From NCBI GenBank assembly GCA_016278515.1, contig JADQBR010000045.1:1-63224 (forward strand): 63,224 nt of DNA. Direction: 5' to 3'. Under the pieces are notes generated by a model. It was given only the letters and a program-made list of their open reading frames with translations, was not told the DNA's origin and did no database searches. Origin of the DNA: Bacillota bacterium. GTDB lineage: Bacteria; Bacillota; JADQBR01. Numbering within the stretch: position 1 is the stretch's first letter; each line of letters opens with the position of its first letter. The translations under genes were made by a program, and so were the position numbers. Shown here piece by piece: positions 1 through 9,617 of the stretch.

Positions 1-136
1 AAACGTCAATTTCAGACCTCGCAAGAATTTTAAAAAAGTTCATGCGTCAGCTCTGTAAATAATTGGGTCTAATAGATATTTATGCAAATTAGTGTTACAA
101 TGACTTTAATTAATATAATCGAAAAGGAGTCTACTA

Positions 137-985
137 ATGAAACAAATTGCCCTGGTCACCGACAGTACCAGCGATATCCCGGCGTCAATCAAGGAGAAGC
201 TAAATGTTACCGTAATCCCTTTACAAATTGTCTTTGATAATAAGATATATTCAGACGGCATTGATTTAACTTCAGACAATTTCTACAAACTGCTGCAAGA
301 GAGTCCCGTACTTCCCAAGTCATCGCAACCTACTCCAGAAGACTTTATAAACGTTTACACCAAACTACTGGAACAATATAAAGAAGTCTTATCAATTCAT
401 ATTTCATCCGGACTGAGCGGCACCTTAAATGCGGCTCATCTAGCAAAACAGAAATTGGAAGATAGGATACATATTGTCGATTCTAAGTCCATCAGTCTGG
501 GCATCGGCCTCCTGGTTAATGAAGCTGCTAGGCATATTAAAGAAGGCTTAAGTGCTAAAGAAATTGTCAATAAACTGCAAAGTGTACGTAAAAATAGTGA
601 AACCTTATTTACATTAAACACTTTAGAATACCTGCACAAAGGCGGTAGAATTGGTAAAGTTTCGTCTCTTATGGGCTCTATGTTGAACATCAAACCGATT
701 ATACGGGTAAACGAAGATGGAATTTATGTTCCTTACGGCAAAGTACGTAGCCAAAATAAAGCCCTGAAGTATATTACCGAAAGTTTTCAGGAACTAGCAA
801 AAGGACGGAAGGCAATAAATATGGCGGTAGCCCATGGCGCTGCCCATGAAGCCGGCTTAAAACTTAAGGAAATGCTGGAAAATGCTTTTAGCGCAAACGC
901 CACCTTCACGCAAGTAGGCCCGGTCATCGGTGTTCATACCGGCCCAGGCACAATAGGTGCAGCCATCCAATTTGAAGACTGTTAA
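137..985 (+). CDS. DegV family fatty-acid-binding protein
   Basis: This 282-residue protein has the full length of the DegV (EDD fold) family, whose members bind a fatty acid; in Firmicutes some serve the fatty-acid kinase FakA. The N-terminal TDSTSD motif (residues 8-13), the SSQPTP segment (about 62-67) and ISSGLSGT (about 89-96) are family hallmarks, and the C-terminus ends with the usual GPGTIGAA block. The ATG is preceded by AAAGGAG at good spacing. It stands alone upstream of the thiamine operon, separated by the TPP riboswitch. A second, broken DegV tail lies near 7.1-7.3 kb. The family call is firm. The exact lipid and physiological role cannot be read from sequence. Confidence 0.93.
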   Translation: MKQIALVTDSTSDIPASIKEKLNVTVIPLQIVFDNKIYSDGIDLTSDNFYKLLQESPVLPKSSQPTPEDFINVYTKLLEQYKEVLSIHISSGLSGTLNAAHLAKQKLEDRIHIVDSKSISLGIGLLVNEAARHIKEGLSAKEIVNKLQSVRKNSETLFTLNTLEYLHKGGRIGKVSSLMGSMLNIKPIIRVNEDGIYVPYGKVRSQNKALKYITESFQELAKGRKAINMAVAHGAAHEAGLKLKEMLENAFSANATFTQVGPVIGVHTGPGTIGAAIQFEDC

Positions 986-1077
986 TCAATAATTAAAGTA
1001 AGTCTAATTGGAAACTTAGCAACATAAGACTATAAAGATTACGTAAAAAGCATAACAATCTTAAAAACCAAATAAAT

Positions 1078-1167
1078 TACAGGGGAGCTTATAGTGATAA
1101 GCTGAGAAAGAGATGTTATCTCTGACCCTTATAACCTGATGTGGGTAATGCCAACGTAGGGAAAGCA
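1078..1167 (+). promoter_or_regulatory. TPP (thi-box) riboswitch
   Basis: The stretch contains the signature elements of the thiamine pyrophosphate aptamer: GGGGAGC near its start, CTGAGA at about 1102, ACCCTTATAACCTGAT at about 1125, then a GGGTAATGCCAACGTAGGGA block. The P3-like hairpin (AGCTTAT/ATAAGCT) is perfect. It sits directly upstream of thiS and is followed by an intrinsic terminator, so TPP binding should end transcription before thiSGHCE. This is an established riboswitch class; the OFF direction follows from family knowledge. Confidence 0.96.
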
Positions 1168-1174
1168 TATTCTT

Positions 1175-1211
1175 AATGCAGCTTCTCTACTGAAGCTGCA
1201 TTCTTTATTTT
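1175..1211 (+). terminator. Riboswitch-controlled intrinsic terminator
   Basis: An 11-bp stem (AATGCAGCTTC with its complement) has a 6-base loop and is followed by CTTTATTTT. It lies between the TPP aptamer and the thiS ribosome site and is the likely expression platform. Confidence 0.9.
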
Positions 1212-1230
1212 GTTAGAAAGGAGGATCTTC

Positions 1231-1422
1231 ATGCAAGTAAACGGTAAACAGTTAGACCTAGATAACATCACCATAACAGCATTACTTGAACAATATCAGC
1301 TAAGTGCAGACAATGTAGTTATAGAATTAAATGCAGAAATCGTACCAAAAGAACAATTTAACCAAAAACTCATCTATCAAGGAGATCAAGTGGAAATAGT
1401 CAGCCTTTTCGGAGGCGGGTAA
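1231..1422 (+). CDS. thiS: Sulfur carrier protein ThiS
   Basis: A 63-residue ubiquitin-like sulfur carrier that donates sulfur as a C-terminal thiocarboxylate for thiazole formation by ThiG. The protein begins MQVNGK and ends SLFGGG, carrying the needed terminal Gly-Gly. The start at 1231 is chosen because AAAGGAGG lies 7 bases upstream; a longer in-frame reading would place the ribosome site inside the gene. First gene of the thiSGHCE operon behind the TPP riboswitch. No ThiF-type adenylyltransferase is in the window, so activation must be encoded elsewhere or done by a paralogue. Confidence 0.95.
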   Translation: MQVNGKQLDLDNITITALLEQYQLSADNVVIELNAEIVPKEQFNQKLIYQGDQVEIVSLFGGG

Positions 1423-1500
1423 AGCTAATTATTTACGTTATACTTAATAGGTGATGGTGTTTCTTTAGGCAAGAAACTTAATTTATGGGAGTTGATTATA

Positions 1501-2277
1501 ATGAGTAAATTACAAATTGGCGGTACGGATTTGGACAGCAGACTGCTAATAGGCACCGGAAAGTTTCCAAACAAACAGATTATCCCCAGGGTCGTAGCCG
1601 CATGTGGTACACAAGTAGTAACCATGGCACTGCGTCGGGTGGATCTTAGCTCTCAAGAGGAAAACATCTTAGAATATATTCCTAAGGATCGTATCCTTCT
1701 CCCCAACACCTCAGGGGCCAGAACTGCTGAGGAAGCAGTACGCATTGCCCGTATGGCCAAGGCCATGGGCTGCGGCAACTGGGTTAAAATCGAGGTGATT
1801 TCTGATAACAAATACCTGCTGCCAGACAACCAAGAAACTATTAAAGCTACTGAAACCCTTGCCAAGGAAGATTTTATTGTCCTTCCCTATATGAGCCCGG
1901 ATTTAATGGCGGCAAAACGGATGGTTGATGCAGGCGCTGCGGCAGTGATGCCTCTGGGTGCACCCATCGGTACCAACCGGGGTATTAAAACTCGAGAACT
2001 AATAGAGATCCTTATTGATGAAATAGAAGTACCCATTATCGTTGATGCCGGGATTGGAAAACCGTCAGATGCTGCAGAGGCGATGGAGATGGGCTCTGCA
2101 GCTGTGCTTGTTAACACTGCCATAGCCACTGCAGAGGATCCTGTTGCCATGGCAGAAGCATTTTCGCTGGCAGTAAAGGCTGGCCGGATTGCATATGAAG
2201 CCAGATTGGGAGTAGAAAGCCACCAAGCAAATGCCTCTTCCCCACTAACTGGCTTTTTATTCGAAGGTGGTAACTAA
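1501..2277 (+). CDS. thiG: Thiazole synthase ThiG
   Basis: Forms the thiazole phosphate of thiamine from deoxyxylulose phosphate, dehydroglycine and the ThiS thiocarboxylate. The 258-residue TIM barrel starts [22 protein letters not shown], typical of ThiG. The Schiff-base lysine is the one in WVKIEV (about residue 95), and the phosphate-binding [17 protein letters not shown] and AVLVNTAIA stretches are present. The ATG at 1501 has TGGGAG about 9 bases upstream; a TTG 9 bases earlier is also in frame but overlaps the ribosome site. Its stop overlaps the thiH start by one base (TAATG), indicating translational coupling. Confidence 0.96.
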   Translation: MSKLQIGGTDLDSRLLIGTGKFPNKQIIPRVVAACGTQVVTMALRRVDLSSQEENILEYIPKDRILLPNTSGARTAEEAVRIARMAKAMGCGNWVKIEVISDNKYLLPDNQETIKATETLAKEDFIVLPYMSPDLMAAKRMVDAGAAAVMPLGAPIGTNRGIKTRELIEILIDEIEVPIIVDAGIGKPSDAAEAMEMGSAAVLVNTAIATAEDPVAMAEAFSLAVKAGRIAYEARLGVESHQANASSPLTGFLFEGGN

Positions 2278-3377
2278 TGAGTTTTTTTCACATTTACACA
2301 GAGTATAAAAACTTAGACTTTGAAAAGTACTTAGACCAAGTCACTGAAGAAGATGTTATCAGGATTATCAAAAAAAAAATTGGTCCGGATGACTTTCTCA
2401 ATCTCCTATCCCCCGCTGCCGAGGGATGCTTAGAACAAATGGCTCAGCGAGCAAGGCAGCTCTCCCTTCAGCATTTTGGTAAAGCGGTGCTACTTTATAC
2501 ACCCATGTATATAGCCAATTACTGTGTCAACAAATGTGCTTACTGTGGCTTTAATGTGGCCAACAAAATTAACAGAAAACAATTGTCCATGGACGAAATT
2601 GAAGCAGAAGCCAAAGCAATTGCCCAAACTGGTCTGAGACACATATTGGTATTAACCGGCGAATCTAAGGCAAAAACTCCTGTATCCTACATTGTCGAGG
2701 CGGTTAAGGTGCTAAAAAAACACTTTGATTCCATAACCATTGAAATTTACCCACTTACCGAGAAAGAATATGCAAAAGTTATTGCAGCTGGCGTGGACGG
2801 ACTGACTATTTACCAAGAAGTGTACGACCAAAAAATTTATGACAAAGTCCACCTAGCCGGTCCTAAAAAGGACTATAAATTTAGGTTAGACGCACCGGAA
2901 CGGGCGAGTGCAGCAAAGATACGCAACATCAACATCGGTGCCCTGCTTGGCCTTAGTAACTGGAAAAAAGAAGCATTCTTTGCCGGGATACATGCCCAGT
3001 ATCTTCAGAATAGATATACTGACGTGGAAGTGGGCTTATCACTCCCTCGTATTCGCCCTCACGTAGGTATATTTAGCGATATTATTCCGGTCACTGATCG
3101 AAATTTAGTTCAAATCATGCTCGCTTTTAGACTACTGCTACCCTATGCTTCCATAAATTTGTCCACTCGGGAAAATAAAAATTTTAGGGACCATCTTATC
3201 CCCTTAGGCGTTAACAAATTATCTGCAGGGGTATCCACTGAAGTAGGCGGCCATAGTAAATCTTCAAAGGGCGATGGCCAATTTGATATTTCTGACACAC
3301 GCAGTGTTGCTGAAATTAAAGAATCTTTGATAGGGAAAGGTTATCAACCGATATTTAAGGATTGGATGAATATATAG
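2277..3377 (+). CDS. thiH: 2-iminoacetate (dehydroglycine) synthase ThiH
   Basis: Radical-SAM enzyme that cleaves tyrosine to give dehydroglycine for ThiG, the oxygen-sensitive alternative to the glycine oxidase ThiO. The 366-residue protein carries the radical-SAM cluster motif [10 protein letters not shown] (CX3CX2C, about residues 82-91) after the lead-in ANY. The biotin/thiamine-synthase-associated C-terminal region (about 250-360) is intact. Presence of ThiH rather than ThiO fits an anaerobe. It is coupled to thiG by the TAATG overlap and is followed after 70 bases by thiC. Confidence 0.95.
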   Translation: MSFFHIYTEYKNLDFEKYLDQVTEEDVIRIIKKKIGPDDFLNLLSPAAEGCLEQMAQRARQLSLQHFGKAVLLYTPMYIANYCVNKCAYCGFNVANKINRKQLSMDEIEAEAKAIAQTGLRHILVLTGESKAKTPVSYIVEAVKVLKKHFDSITIEIYPLTEKEYAKVIAAGVDGLTIYQEVYDQKIYDKVHLAGPKKDYKFRLDAPERASAAKIRNINIGALLGLSNWKKEAFFAGIHAQYLQNRYTDVEVGLSLPRIRPHVGIFSDIIPVTDRNLVQIMLAFRLLLPYASINLSTRENKNFRDHLIPLGVNKLSAGVSTEVGGHSKSSKGDGQFDISDTRSVAEIKESLIGKGYQPIFKDWMNI

Positions 3378-3447
3378 GCAGGCAGAACTCAGCTATCTCC
3401 TATCTTCTGTCTTTTGTATTATATTTTTTAAAAAAGGAGCCAATGTT

Positions 3448-4761
3448 ATGACTTATACGACTCAAATGGATGCCGCTAGAAAGGGTATCATCACTAAACA
3501 AATGGAAATTGTGGCTGAAAAGGAAAGAATGGATGTGGACCAATTAAGGGAACTGGTGGCCCAAGGGAAAGTAGCTATTCCCGCAAATAAGAACCATGTC
3601 TCCTTAGACCCCCAAGGTGTTGGCGAAGGTTTAAGAACTAAAATTAATGTTAACTTAGGTATTTCCAAAGACTGCTGCAATATTGACGTGGAGTTGGAAA
3701 AAGTTCAAGCCGCGTTAGATATGAACGTAGAAGCCATTATGGACCTTAGCTCCTACGGTAAAACCAAAGAGTTTAGACAACGATTGGTAAATATGTCTCC
3801 TGCTATGATAGGTACTGTCCCTGTTTACGATGCAGTCGGCTTTTATGATAAAGAATTACAAGATATTACAGCAGAAGAATTCCTGCAAGTAGTGGAAAAA
3901 CATGCTCAAGACGGCGTTGATTTTGCCACAATCCATGCCGGCATTAACCGAGAAACGGCATCCGTTTTTAAAAGAAACAAGAGACTAAATCATATTGTTT
4001 CACGTGGTGGTTCCCTTCTCTACGCTTGGATGGAACTGAATGACAAAGAAAATCCATTCTTTGAACACTTTGATGAGCTATTGGACATCTGTCAAAAATA
4101 TGACTTAACATTAAGTTTAGGAGATGCCTGCAGACCTGGTAGCATAAACGATGCAACTGATGCCAGTCAAATTAAGGAATTAATGGTTCTTGGCGAATTA
4201 ACAAAGAGAGCTTGGGAGAAGAATGTTCAAATAATAATTGAAGGCCCCGGACACATGGATCTAAAAGAAATCCAAGCCAATATGCTTATAGAGAAGAAAC
4301 TCTGCCATGGCGCTCCCTTTTATGTGTTGGGCCCCGTAGTTACAGATGTTGCTCCGGGCTACGACCATATTACCAGTGCTATCGGTGGTGCCATCGCCGC
4401 AAGTCATGGTGCAGATTTTCTCTGCTATGTTACTCCCGCAGAACACTTACGCCTGCCAAATATGGAGGATATGAAAGAAGGTATTGTTGCCACTAAGATT
4501 GCCGCTCACGCTGCTGATATTGCTAAAGGAATTAAAGGAGCAAAAGAGTGGGATTATGAAATGAGCAAAGCGCGGCAGAATTTAAATTGGGAAAGAATGT
4601 TCGAATTAGCAATTGATCCGGATAAACCCCGAAGATATAGAAAAGAGTCCATGCCTGAACACGAAGACAGCTGTACCATGTGCGGTAAAATGTGCTCCAT
4701 GCGCAATATGAACAAAATCATGGAAGGAAAAGACCTTAACCTATTAAGAGAAGATGACTAG
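3448..4761 (+). CDS. thiC: Phosphomethylpyrimidine synthase ThiC
   Basis: Radical-SAM-like enzyme that rearranges aminoimidazole ribotide into hydroxymethylpyrimidine phosphate. At 437 residues it is the short bacterial form without the N-terminal extension of enterobacterial ThiC. Conserved blocks [25 protein letters not shown] and IEGPGHM appear in order. The C-terminal cluster motif is CTMCGKMC (CX2CX3C, about residues 410-417). AAAAAGGAGC precedes the ATG. The gene ends inside the start of thiE with an 8-base overlap. Confidence 0.96.
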   Translation: MTYTTQMDAARKGIITKQMEIVAEKERMDVDQLRELVAQGKVAIPANKNHVSLDPQGVGEGLRTKINVNLGISKDCCNIDVELEKVQAALDMNVEAIMDLSSYGKTKEFRQRLVNMSPAMIGTVPVYDAVGFYDKELQDITAEEFLQVVEKHAQDGVDFATIHAGINRETASVFKRNKRLNHIVSRGGSLLYAWMELNDKENPFFEHFDELLDICQKYDLTLSLGDACRPGSINDATDASQIKELMVLGELTKRAWEKNVQIIIEGPGHMDLKEIQANMLIEKKLCHGAPFYVLGPVVTDVAPGYDHITSAIGGAIAASHGADFLCYVTPAEHLRLPNMEDMKEGIVATKIAAHAADIAKGIKGAKEWDYEMSKARQNLNWERMFELAIDPDKPRRYRKESMPEHEDSCTMCGKMCSMRNMNKIMEGKDLNLLREDD

Positions 4762-5383
4762 AATGCTTTATCTAATCACCAACAGGAATTTAATAACACA
4801 TGATTCCTTAGTTAAAGTAGTAGAGCAGGCTGTTAAGGGCGGCGTGGATAGAGTTATTCTTAGGGAAAAGGATCTACCCACCCCTGACTTAATCTCTATT
4901 GCCAAAGATCTTAAGAAAATCACAAACAATAATAATGCCCAAATAATTGTGAATAGCAACCTGGTTGCAGCTAATGCAGTAAACGCTGACGGCTACCATA
5001 TGTCCTTCCAAGATTTTATCACCCAGCGGCCTCAATTCAACGGACTAATTGGGGTGTCCGTACACAACCTGGAAGAGGCAACGGAAGCTGCCAAATATGC
5101 TCCCGATTATCTGTTGGCTAGCCATATCTTTGAAACAGACTGCAAAAAGGGTGCGCAACCTAGGGGTATTCAACTGTTGAATAACATTAAATCCAACACC
5201 AATATTCCTGTTATTGCCTTAGGGGGCATAAAACCTACTAATGTAAAAGAAGTACTTACAACAAAAGTACATGGTATTGCTGCAATGTCATATATTATGG
5301 AATCAAACAACCCATACCAGTCAGCCCACCTGCTTAAGAGTAGTACTATGCTGAAATGCGCCCATGCCGGGCGCACCTTATAA
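4754..5383 (+). CDS. thiE: Thiamine-phosphate synthase ThiE (ThiE/TenI family)
   Basis: Joins the pyrimidine and thiazole moieties to give thiamine phosphate. This 209-residue TIM-barrel protein carries VILREKDL near residue 36, [10 protein letters not shown] (about 99-108) and IALGGI (about 155-160). It overlaps thiC by 8 bases; a second ATG at 4763 is an equally possible start, as the same AAGAG site could serve either. The sequence is more diverged than the other thi genes, so a TenI-like role (thiazole tautomerase) is the alternative, but position at the end of a complete thiSGHC operon favours ThiE. Confidence 0.82.
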   Translation: MTRMLYLITNRNLITHDSLVKVVEQAVKGGVDRVILREKDLPTPDLISIAKDLKKITNNNNAQIIVNSNLVAANAVNADGYHMSFQDFITQRPQFNGLIGVSVHNLEEATEAAKYAPDYLLASHIFETDCKKGAQPRGIQLLNNIKSNTNIPVIALGGIKPTNVKEVLTTKVHGIAAMSYIMESNNPYQSAHLLKSSTMLKCAHAGRTL

Positions 5384-5386
5384 AAC

Positions 5387-5416
5387 AGCCTCAGGAAAAC
5401 CTGAGGCTATTTATTT
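5387..5416 (+). terminator. Intrinsic terminator of the thi operon
   Basis: AGCCTCAGG pairs with CCTGAGGCT across an AAAA loop and is followed by ATTTATTT, immediately after thiE. Confidence 0.9.
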
Positions 5417-5535
5417 AGAGTTTAAATTTACTTGTAGACTGGGAGAGTTTTTCTGCCAAACCTGCAAGTTGTGCAACTGCCTTAGCTATATTTCCTATTA
5501 ATCTATTCTGTTCGTCACTGGAAGCGGCAATAGGT
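5415..5535 (-). pseudogene. Relic of a methyl-accepting chemotaxis protein C-terminus
   Basis: Read on the minus strand the segment encodes about 38 residues ending at a TAA, with IAASSDEQNR, IAKAVAQLA and a terminal STSKFKL. This is the typical last turn of a chemoreceptor signalling domain (AASxEEQ ... I..A...L..LA..L......FK). Nothing further upstream on this strand resembles a receptor and there is no start, so it appears to be the surviving tail of a deleted gene. Similarity was judged by eye. Confidence 0.6.
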
Positions 5536-5626
5536 GTGATGTATGTCACAGATTTGTGCTTTTTCCCAATGTCTTGTAAAATATTTAGTATAAGCTAGTC
5601 TAATATTTAAAGGAAGGGTGAAATAA

Positions 5627-6040
5627 ATGAAAACCACCGTTAGTTGGAAAGGTAACATGGCCTTTGAAGGAGAAACACCGCATGGTAATAAGGTTTTAAT
5701 GGATGCTTCTGCAAAAGCAGGCGGAGAAGACCGGGGGCCTTCTCCAATGGAGACTGTCTTAATGTCCATCGGAGGCTGCACAGGCATAGACATTCTTGGT
5801 ATTTTGAAAAAAATGCGCCTGGAAGTAGTGGATATAAAGGTAGAAATTGAAGGTGACCGGACTGAAGACCACCCCCGTGTATTTAATAAGCTGAACATGG
5901 TCTACAAAATCTGGGGCAAAGATCTACCCGAGGATAAAGTAAAAAAAGCTGTTGAATTGACCCAAGAAAAATACTGCAGCGTACTGCACATGGTCAATAA
6001 AACAGCTAAAGTTACCTATACATATGAAATAAATCCTTAG
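5627..6040 (+). CDS. OsmC/Ohr family protein (YhfA-like)
   Basis: A 137-residue OsmC-fold protein. Family members are thiol peroxidases acting on organic hydroperoxides or diverged relatives of unclear role. The segment RGPSPMETVLMSIGGCTGIDI (about residues 37-57) has the conserved cysteine of the family, and YCSVLHMV (about 118-125) holds the second. This spacing and the short length fit the YhfA/OsmC-like branch rather than classical Ohr. GGAAGGGTGAAATAA precedes the ATG. Monocistronic, with its own terminator. Confidence 0.85.
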   Translation: MKTTVSWKGNMAFEGETPHGNKVLMDASAKAGGEDRGPSPMETVLMSIGGCTGIDILGILKKMRLEVVDIKVEIEGDRTEDHPRVFNKLNMVYKIWGKDLPEDKVKKAVELTQEKYCSVLHMVNKTAKVTYTYEINP

Positions 6041-6075
6041 AAGACAGGAACCTAAATTCTGTCTTCTTTCTCTTT
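6039..6075 (+). terminator. Intrinsic terminator after the OsmC gene
   Basis: AGAAGACAG pairs with CTGTCTTCT, then TTCTCTTTT. It lies between two convergent genes and slightly overlaps the stop of each. Confidence 0.85.
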
Positions 6076-6980
6076 TACACCACCCAAGCCATCAAGACAC
6101 TCAACGTAATCAAGCTCACCACTGTACTGATAAATGTTATAGACGACACCATATCTGGTTCACTGTCATATTGCAGAGCGTACATGGTGGTAATGGCAGC
6201 GCTGGGCATGGCAGCTTCTATGATCATTACCTTAGCGAGCAGTCCGCTTACAGACAGCAACGCCACTATGCCCCATGCAATGAGGGGTGAAACCAATAAC
6301 CGCAAGCCAATTGCCAGCCCCGCCTTTTCCAAACTAAGCCGAGACACCTTAATCTCCGCCAACTGCAAACCCAGTACCATCATAATAGTGGGAATTGCCG
6401 CCTCCCCAAGCATGGTAATGGTTCTTGCTATATTCTCAGGCATTGGCAGGTGAAAAAATTGCCATATTAAACCCAGCAACGCAGCATGCATAATTGGCAT
6501 CTTCGCAACAGAGAGAAGCGATTCTCTTAGAGAGAATTTCCCTTTTGCAGCATAGTAAATTCCGATGGTGCTCATGACAATAGTATGAAACAGCATAATG
6601 GCGATAGCATATTGAAATCCGGCTTCACCAAGAGCAAAAAGAATAACAGGAGCACCTAAATTGCCATTATTCATAAAAGCAGTGGATAAAATTAAGCCGC
6701 TGGTTTCCGATTGACTGTAATTTCTTACCGTAGCCACAGCCTGAACAATCAGGATAATAACACCTGTCAGCAGAACACTGTAAATAATAATATTTAGATA
6801 AGTACTATCGAGCTTCGCTTTGTAAAATGTGTCAAAAATTAGTGCCGGGGTCATTATGTAAAGAGCCGCCGTAGAAACAGACTTCACATCAAGTTTCAAT
6901 ACTCGCTGCGCTCCATAACCGGCTAAAAAAACCAAAAATACCGGTAATATAACCTGAAAAAATAAATCTAACATCTTCAA
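6075..6980 (-). CDS. AEC family transporter (auxin efflux carrier type)
   Basis: A 301-residue integral membrane protein with about ten hydrophobic segments, beginning MKMLDLFFQVILPVFLVFLAGY. The family contains bacterial dicarboxylate and malate permeases and uncharacterised exporters. AFMNNGNLGAP (about residues 101-111) is the conserved mid-protein signature, and EAAMPSAAITTMYALQY (about 254-270) is the second helix-break block. Substrate is not deducible. It is convergent with the OsmC gene and flanked upstream by a DegV relic. Confidence 0.85.
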   Translation of the reverse strand: MKMLDLFFQVILPVFLVFLAGYGAQRVLKLDVKSVSTAALYIMTPALIFDTFYKAKLDSTYLNIIIYSVLLTGVIILIVQAVATVRNYSQSETSGLILSTAFMNNGNLGAPVILFALGEAGFQYAIAIMLFHTIVMSTIGIYYAAKGKFSLRESLLSVAKMPIMHAALLGLIWQFFHLPMPENIARTITMLGEAAIPTIMMVLGLQLAEIKVSRLSLEKAGLAIGLRLLVSPLIAWGIVALLSVSGLLAKVMIIEAAMPSAAITTMYALQYDSEPDMVSSITFISTVVSLITLSVLMAWVV

Positions 6981-7084
6981 TCTCCTAAGTCATAATTTGC
7001 ATGTGCTGAATTATTTATTCAACATGAAGTTACGAATTCCTTTAAAAATAAGAACCAATACCACGGTGTCCGTATGAGCAATAC

Positions 7085-7348
7085 AGCGAATTTGATCCAC
7101 TGGGGAAAGCTCGGACTCAAAATAAGGCATTACAAGATTTAAAAACTCGCTTTGGGGAGTTAGCTAAAGATAAAAAACCGGTTAGAATGGCAGTGGCCCA
7201 TGCTGCATCACCGGAACGGGCAAATAAATTTAGATCAGACCTGGAAAACTTATTGCAAATCGAGACATCCATCTTCACCCAATTAGGACCCCTTGTTGGC
7301 ACATATTCCGGTCCCGGCCTGATAGGTGCCGCAATACAGTTTTCGTAA
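7085..7348 (+). pseudogene. Degenerate DegV gene, C-terminal third only
   Basis: The plus-strand frame gives about 87 residues aligned by eye to the C-terminus of the intact DegV protein at the start of the window: GKARTQNKAL against GKVRSQNKAL, MAVAHAAS against MAVAHGAA, and FTQLGPLVGTYSGPGLIGAAIQF against FTQVGPVIGVHTGPGTIGAAIQF. The frame stays open to a TAA but has no start codon or ribosome site upstream, and the N-terminal two thirds are missing. It still owns a good terminator. Best read as the remnant of a deleted paralogue. Confidence 0.85.
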
Positions 7349-7350
7349 CC

Positions 7351-7374
7351 AAAAAGACCCCAAGGGTCTTTTTT
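7351..7374 (+). terminator. Intrinsic terminator after the DegV relic
   Basis: AAAAAGACCC pairs with GGGTCTTTTT across a 3-base loop and ends in a T tract. It could work in either direction. Confidence 0.88.
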
Positions 7375-7440
7375 CTTCACCCTGAAGCCGGTGTGTTTCT
7401 CTGTGGAAGTATAAGTGTAACTAACTTATTTTTAATACTT

Positions 7441-7635
7441 CTAAAACTTCTTAATCGTAAAAAATTTTCTTATATCGCCGGCCAAAGTAAGGGATGTGAT
7501 AGAAACTACTAACACAAATAACCACGTCTGGTAGAAATCACTGCTGTTATCGTAGTAACGAAAAAAACTCAAGACTAGAACTACCGTTAAACCGCAGCTG
7601 AAAATGCTTCTTATCATTTCATGAACACGTTTCAT
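7441..7635 (-). CDS. Small hypothetical membrane protein (64 aa)
   Basis: The product has two hydrophobic segments (about residues 10-22 and 36-52) and a basic tail, so a small two-span membrane protein is likely. I do not recognise a family. The start at 7635 is chosen because GGGGG lies 5 bases upstream of that ATG; a start 36 bases earlier has no ribosome site. It stands alone between the DegV relic and the aldehyde oxidoreductase gene, which is divergent from it. Confidence 0.6.
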   Translation of the reverse strand: MKRVHEMIRSIFSCGLTVVLVLSFFRYYDNSSDFYQTWLFVLVVSITSLTLAGDIRKFFTIKKF

Positions 7636-7881
7636 AGGTACCCCCTTACTTCGTAGGCGCATGTTAGACACAAATTAGCTGTACCAATATCTCTCATGCT
7701 TTTTACCTTCACCCAGATTATATGAAAAGTTCAAGAAAATAATTGTAATTTTGTGTAATACGCTGTTATTAATTTACTACAAATATGTATAACGTTCGGT
7801 TGTTTTAAGAAGTAAAAACCCCAAAACTGGACAAACTAACAGGAAATGTTGAAAATATTTGTATTTGAGGGGGTATTTAGT

Positions 7882-9606
7882 TTGAAGATTTATAGAGTAA
7901 ACATGACTGAAGGAAAGGTGACCAGCGAAGAAGTCAAGGAACAGTATGCCATGCTGGGTGGGCGGGGACTGACTTCACAAATTGTGGCTGAAGAGGTTGA
8001 TCCCCTCTGTCATCCGTTAGGTGCAAAAAACAAAATGGTGATTTCCCCGGGTTTATTATCAGGCACCAATGCACCTAGTTCAGGGCGCTTATCAATAGGT
8101 TTTAAAAGTCCCTTAACCGGGGGAATAAAGGAAAGTAATGCCGGTGGGACTGCAGCTCAGAAGCTGGCTAAGCTAGGTATTAAAGCAATAATTATCGAGG
8201 GGAAACCTAAAGAAGACAAGTATTATTTGTTGAAAATATCCAATGATGGGATAGAACTGGATAGTGCTGACGATTTAGTGGGTAAGAAGAACTACGACAT
8301 TAGTGAGAGCCTCCGGAAGAAATTTGGTGATAAGGTTGGTGTAATGTCAATCGGACCTGCTGGGGAGTATCGCTTGACTGCTGCCAGTGTAGCAGTTATA
8401 GACCCTGAAGGTCGACCTGTCCGTCACTGCGGGCGGGGCGGCGGTGGTGCTGTGCTCGGTTCAAAGGGTATTAAAGCTATCGTTATAGACGATAGCGATG
8501 CACCAGGTGTTTTAGTACACGATAAAGGGAAATTTAAAGAAGCAGCAAAAGACTTTAGTAAAATGCTGACCAGCCACCCAGTCAGCGGGCAAGGGCTACC
8601 AATGTACGGCACAGCGGTGTTAATTAATATTCTTAACGAGGCCGGCGGATTACCAACGAGGAATTTCCGCCATGGCCGTTTTGAATTTGCCGAAAAAATC
8701 AGCGGTGAAATGGTGCATGATACTATTGAGGAACGCAAAGGCAATCCTACCCATGGCTGTCATGCGGGGTGCGTCATTCGTTGCTCCCAAGTTTATCATG
8801 ATAAGGAAGGTAAGTATTTAACCGCCGGTTTTGAATACGAAACTATTTGGGGCTTTGGTGCCAACTGCGAGATTGACGATATTGATGCCATTGCTAAGAT
8901 GGACTTCCTCTGTGATGACATTGGCGTGGATACAATCGAAATGGGGGTCACTTTAGGCGTAGCCATGGAGGGCGGTGTTATTGATTTCGGAGATTCTGCC
9001 GGGGCAATTAAGTTACTGGAACAAATCAGTCAAGGCACCGATTTGGGGCGCATAATAGGTAACGGTGCCGGTTTTACCGGTAAAGCCTTTGGGGTAACTA
9101 GAATTCCGACGGTTAAAAACCAGGGCATCCCCGCTTATGACCCCCGAGCAGTTAAGGGTATTGGCGTAACTTATGCGACCACTCCCATGGGTGCTGACCA
9201 TACTGCCGGTTATAGTGTTACGGCCAACATCTTAAAAGTGGGCGGTCTTATTGACCCTCTTAAAACGGAAGGTCAAGTAGAGTTGTCTAGAAATCTGCAA
9301 ATCGCCACTGCGGCAGTAGACAGTACCGGATTATGCTTATTCGTCGCTTTCGCCGTATTGGATGAACCGAAAGCCTTAGAGCGAATTGTTGATATGCTTA
9401 ATGCCCAATATAATCTGAAATTAACTACTGATGATGTTACGGAATTGGGCAAGTCCATCTTAAAGACTGAACGCCGATTTAATAAAAATGCGGGCTTTAA
9501 TGATGCTGATGACCGTCTCCCGGAATTCTTTGAAGAAGAATTAGAGCCCCATGGGGCAGTTTTTGATATACCGCACCAAGAATTAGACCAAGTCTGGGAC
9601 TTCTAG
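7882..9606 (+). CDS. Aldehyde:ferredoxin oxidoreductase (tungsten enzyme)
   Basis: Oxidises aldehydes to carboxylic acids with ferredoxin as acceptor, using a tungsten bis-pterin cofactor and one [4Fe-4S] cluster. The 574-residue protein carries LGGRGL near residue 28, PSSGRLSIGFKSP (about 79-91) and GRGGGGAVLGSKG (about 188-200), all family blocks for the pterin-binding N-terminal domain. Cluster ligands are GCHAGCVIRC (CX3CX3C, about 295-304) with a fourth Cys in TGLCLF near residue 490. The TTG start is chosen because GAGGGGGT lies 8 bases upstream. The CX3CX3C spacing differs from the CX2CX3C of the archaeal enzyme, so this is one of the diverged bacterial subfamilies and the substrate is open. 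A MoaD-like gene follows. Confidence 0.9.
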   Translation: MKIYRVNMTEGKVTSEEVKEQYAMLGGRGLTSQIVAEEVDPLCHPLGAKNKMVISPGLLSGTNAPSSGRLSIGFKSPLTGGIKESNAGGTAAQKLAKLGIKAIIIEGKPKEDKYYLLKISNDGIELDSADDLVGKKNYDISESLRKKFGDKVGVMSIGPAGEYRLTAASVAVIDPEGRPVRHCGRGGGGAVLGSKGIKAIVIDDSDAPGVLVHDKGKFKEAAKDFSKMLTSHPVSGQGLPMYGTAVLINILNEAGGLPTRNFRHGRFEFAEKISGEMVHDTIEERKGNPTHGCHAGCVIRCSQVYHDKEGKYLTAGFEYETIWGFGANCEIDDIDAIAKMDFLCDDIGVDTIEMGVTLGVAMEGGVIDFGDSAGAIKLLEQISQGTDLGRIIGNGAGFTGKAFGVTRIPTVKNQGIPAYDPRAVKGIGVTYATTPMGADHTAGYSVTANILKVGGLIDPLKTEGQVELSRNLQIATAAVDSTGLCLFVAFAVLDEPKALERIVDMLNAQYNLKLTTDDVTELGKSILKTERRFNKNAGFNDADDRLPEFFEEELEPHGAVFDIPHQELDQVWDF

Positions 9607-9617
9607 CGGTAAAAAAA

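Noticed and set aside
7741-7800. Possible ModE-like site upstream of the aldehyde oxidoreductase (GTTAT ... ATAACG)
   Set aside because: The half-sites are about 20 bases apart and the left one is imperfect, unlike the N12 spacing of the two good copies.
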